A stretch of 14,228 nt of DNA from Solirubrobacterales bacterium (GTDB lineage Bacteria > Actinomycetota > Thermoleophilia > Solirubrobacterales > Solirubrobacteraceae): contig JAFAZB010000224.1 of assembly GCA_019240015.1 (NCBI GenBank), positions 1 to 14,228 of the forward strand, given 5' to 3'. The notes under the pieces were generated by a model, which was not told the DNA's origin, did not search any database, and saw only the letters and a program-made list of their open reading frames with translations. This document shows positions 12,823 to 14,228 of the stretch, piece after piece. Position 1 is the stretch's first letter. The number at the start of each line of letters is the position of its first letter. The position numbers and the translations under genes were made by a program.

Positions 12823-13788
12823 GTGGCGCTCCCACCAACCTACACCGACCGCACCCTCGCGCAAGCGCTCGACCTGGCGCTCGAGCGGACCGCCCGGTTG
12901 GTCGCCCTGGGGCACCGTTCCCCGGCGACCCTGGCCATTCAGCGCGAGCACGTGCGTTACCTCCTGGAGCGCCTCGAGCCCCACCTCCCCCTCGATCACC
13001 TCACAACGGGCCTCCTGGAGGCCTTCTGTGACGCAGAGGTCCAGGGGCGGCGGGGGCGCCCCCTCCGTGGTACCAGCCTCCCCAAGCGCCTGGCCACCCT
13101 CCGCCTCGCCCTCCGGTGCGCCCGGCGGCGGGGGTGGATTGCCGAGCTGCCCGCCTGGCCGGAGGTGATCGCCCCCTACGTCCCCGACACCCGACACCTC
13201 CGGTCGTACGCCGAATACCGCCGCCTGTTCCTCGCCCTGCCGCGCCGGCGGGCCGAGTGGATGGCCTTCGCCGTCTTCACAGGACAGCACGCGTCTGACA
13301 TCCACCGCGCCACGCGCGCCGACCTCGACCTCGAGGCCTCGCCGCCGCTCATCCGCATCCGCAACAGCAAGAACCGGAAGCCCAAGGGGGTGTGGGTCCC
13401 GATACCCGAGGAGCTGATACGTCTGTTCAGTAAGCGGTGGGCGCGCCTACCGCCGGACGGAAAGCTGGTGACACCGTGGGTCTGGAGGGGCAAAGAATTG
13501 CGGTCCGCGTGCGCGCGTGCCGGCATCTCCCCAACCCTCTGCGCGACGTCGTTTCGGCACACGTGTGCGACGTGGCTGATTCGGCGCGTGGGGATCACGA
13601 AAGCGGTCATGGAGTGGCTCGGTCACTCCTCGTTCGCGATGATCTCCCGGGTCTACGGGCACGCGCTGCCCGGCGAGATGCGGGAGGCATCGGCCGCGCT
13701 CGAGGACATGGCGCGCGCCGAGCGGCGCCCCCCCAGACGCGCCCCCCGGAGGGGGCAGAAGAGGGGGCGCCGCCGAGCTGACCGCTGA
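12823..13788 (+). CDS. Tyrosine recombinase / phage integrase with atypical active-site boxes (321 aa)
   Basis: The GTG at 12823 has GAGGAA nine bases upstream. An N-terminal SAM-like core-binding domain (about 10-105) is followed by the catalytic domain: SKNRKPKGVWVPI (182-194, likely catalytic Lys), TSFRHTCATWL (242-252) with R245, LGH (H268) and nucleophile Y278 in RVYGH. Two usual residues are missing. Box I reads TGQHASDI (153-160) with His156 where Arg is almost invariant, and box II has Thr242 at the usual His/Lys position. The C-terminus is an unusually Arg-rich tail (about 298-321). Expected role: integration at the adjacent tRNA-Ser attP. Assignment to the superfamily is secure; activity is uncertain because of box I. 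Confidence 0.85.
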   Translation: MALPPTYTDRTLAQALDLALERTARLVALGHRSPATLAIQREHVRYLLERLEPHLPLDHLTTGLLEAFCDAEVQGRRGRPLRGTSLPKRLATLRLALRCARRRGWIAELPAWPEVIAPYVPDTRHLRSYAEYRRLFLALPRRRAEWMAFAVFTGQHASDIHRATRADLDLEASPPLIRIRNSKNRKPKGVWVPIPEELIRLFSKRWARLPPDGKLVTPWVWRGKELRSACARAGISPTLCATSFRHTCATWLIRRVGITKAVMEWLGHSSFAMISRVYGHALPGEMREASAALEDMARAERRPPRRAPRRGQKRGRRRADR

Positions 13789-13813
13789 ACCAAACCGTCT
13801 CGAATCAAGAGGC

Positions 13814-13851
13814 GGTCACCGACGGTATTACCCCTAACACCGTCGGTGACC
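13814..13851. terminator. Perfect 13-bp inverted repeat downstream of the integrase
   Basis: GGTCACCGACGGT (13814-13826) is exactly complementary to ACCGTCGGTGACC (13839-13851) around a 12-base spacer, 26 bases after the integrase stop. It is most simply an integrase terminator, although no T-run follows directly. The arm length and position next to a tyrosine recombinase also recall recombinase core sites, but known cores have 6-8-base spacers, so that reading is weaker. Confidence 0.6.
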
Positions 13852-13877
13852 TCGGACCAACACACTGCTTTGTTTGT

Positions 13878-14025
13878 GGAGAAGACCGCGTGTTGATCCT
13901 TCGAGGAGGAGGAGGGATTCGAACCCCCGGATCCTTTCGGACCTACGGTTTTCAAGACCGCTGGTGGCGGTTGTAGGTCCGCTCGCCTCGACGATCAAGC
14001 CGCGTCTTCTCCGTGAGGAGAAGAC
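13878..14025. other. Candidate attP: tRNA-Ser(UGA) 3' half inside long inverted repeats
   Basis: Read on the minus strand, 13905-13961 folds as the 3' half of a tRNA-Ser. It has an anticodon arm (13945-13961) with loop CTTGAAA (anticodon UGA), a long class II variable arm with a GAAA loop (13930-13943), a T arm with TTCGAAT (13912-13928) and the acceptor 3' strand CTCCTCC (13905-13911). No matching acceptor 5' strand or normal D arm is present. Arms 13878-13906 and 13986-14012 form an imperfect inverted repeat around it. GGAGAAGAC occurs at 13878-13886, inverted at 14004-14012, and again at 14017-14025. A tRNA 3' fragment beside an integrase gene is the usual form of attP. Confidence 0.7.
14004..14025 (+). 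promoter_or_regulatory. Hairpin overlapping the ribosome binding site of the gene at 14028
   Basis: GTCTTCTCC (14004-14012) pairs perfectly with GGAGAAGAC (14017-14025) over a GTGA (GNRA-type) loop. The right arm includes the GGAG Shine-Dalgarno for ATG 14028, so initiation may be blocked when the hairpin forms. The left arm is also the right-hand att inverted-repeat arm, so integration or integrase binding could affect this site. Confidence 0.5.
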
Positions 14026-14027
14026 CC

Positions 14028-14228
14028 ATGCAAGACCGTACCGAAGCTGTTCTGACGCTGGCCCCAGGCGTTTTTTCGGCCGCGATCGTCGAGGCGCTCC
14101 GTGTCGCGAAGGAAGCCCGCGATCGCGACGACGAGATCATGAAGCTCGCCGGCGCGCCTTCGCCGGTCACCACGGAGCCGGCGGCGGCGGTATGGGAGCG
14201 CGCGTTCGAGCGGCAGATCTTGGCCAAC
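14028..14228 (+). CDS. 5' part of a small hypothetical protein, running off the right edge
   Basis: The ATG at 14028, with GGAG 8-11 bases upstream, opens 67 codons with no stop before the window ends exactly on a codon boundary. The sequence is helical and acidic/basic mixed (MQDRTEAVLTLAPGVFSAAI, then ALRVAKEARDRDDEIM), then a Pro/Ala stretch and AVWERAFERQILAN. If the ends join, it continues at base 1 without a frame break to the TGA at 102, giving 100 residues with an Arg-rich tail. It is the first gene beyond attP and would be the first gene of the plus-strand operon. Family not recognised. Confidence 0.65.
   Translation, partial: MQDRTEAVLTLAPGVFSAAIVEALRVAKEARDRDDEIMKLAGAPSPVTTEPAAAVWERAFERQILAN

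Noticed and set aside
13901..13991. Complete tRNA-Ser gene
   Set aside because: The anticodon, variable and T arms fold, but the 5' side has no strand to pair with acceptor CTCCTCC and the D region is too long. The TCGAGG/CCTCGA pairing does not give a normal acceptor stem. It is better read as a 3' fragment in attP.

Overview
The window is a GC-rich, very tightly packed viral genome. It is best read as a small, membrane-containing, tailless phage of the double-jelly-roll (DJR, tectivirus/corticovirus-like) type that can also integrate. It may be complete and circular. A reading frame open from 14028 to the last base continues in exactly the right phase at base 1 and ends at 102, giving one 100-residue protein across the junction. 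If so, the genome is 14,228 bp, a normal size for DJR phages. I cannot assign the host beyond a high-GC bacterium that has a tRNA-Ser(UGA) gene.

Layout (30 genes if the ends are joined). The gene crossing the junction (14028-14228 plus 1-102) and the genes at 203-2237 are small early or accessory genes, two of them Cys-rich zinc-ribbon-like proteins. A 10-bp tandem iteron-like repeat lies at about 1231-1294. Next come a P9/A32-type packaging ATPase (2234-2908), a terminator-like hairpin, a 38-residue membrane peptide (3029-3145) and the probable major capsid protein (3159-4475). The stretch 4484-10703 is a long run of overlapping genes. Nearly all of them encode proteins with one N- or C-terminal membrane helix, and they include an M15-type peptidoglycan peptidase (7317-7874), a large receptor-binding spike-like protein (7874-9589) and a holin-like protein (9954-10262). 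This abundance of single-helix membrane proteins fits a virion with an internal lipid membrane.

A second operon on the minus strand runs from 12592 down to 10746. It holds two nearly identical 87-residue zinc-ribbon proteins made by a recent tandem duplication, two more small proteins, a serine resolvase and a final 87-residue unknown. A divergent control region (12593-12822) separates it from a plus-strand tyrosine integrase (12823-13788) with atypical active-site boxes. After the integrase come a perfect 13-bp inverted repeat and then the 3' half of a tRNA-Ser(UGA) gene bracketed by long inverted repeats, the expected form of an attP site.

Genes are translationally coupled throughout, with stop/start overlaps of GTGA, ATGA or TGATG. 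No recognisable DNA polymerase, primase, helicase or rolling-circle Rep gene is present, so the mode of replication is open. No intergenic stretch exceeds 300 bases. The largest (12593-12822 and 13789-14027) hold the operator-like repeats and the attP region.
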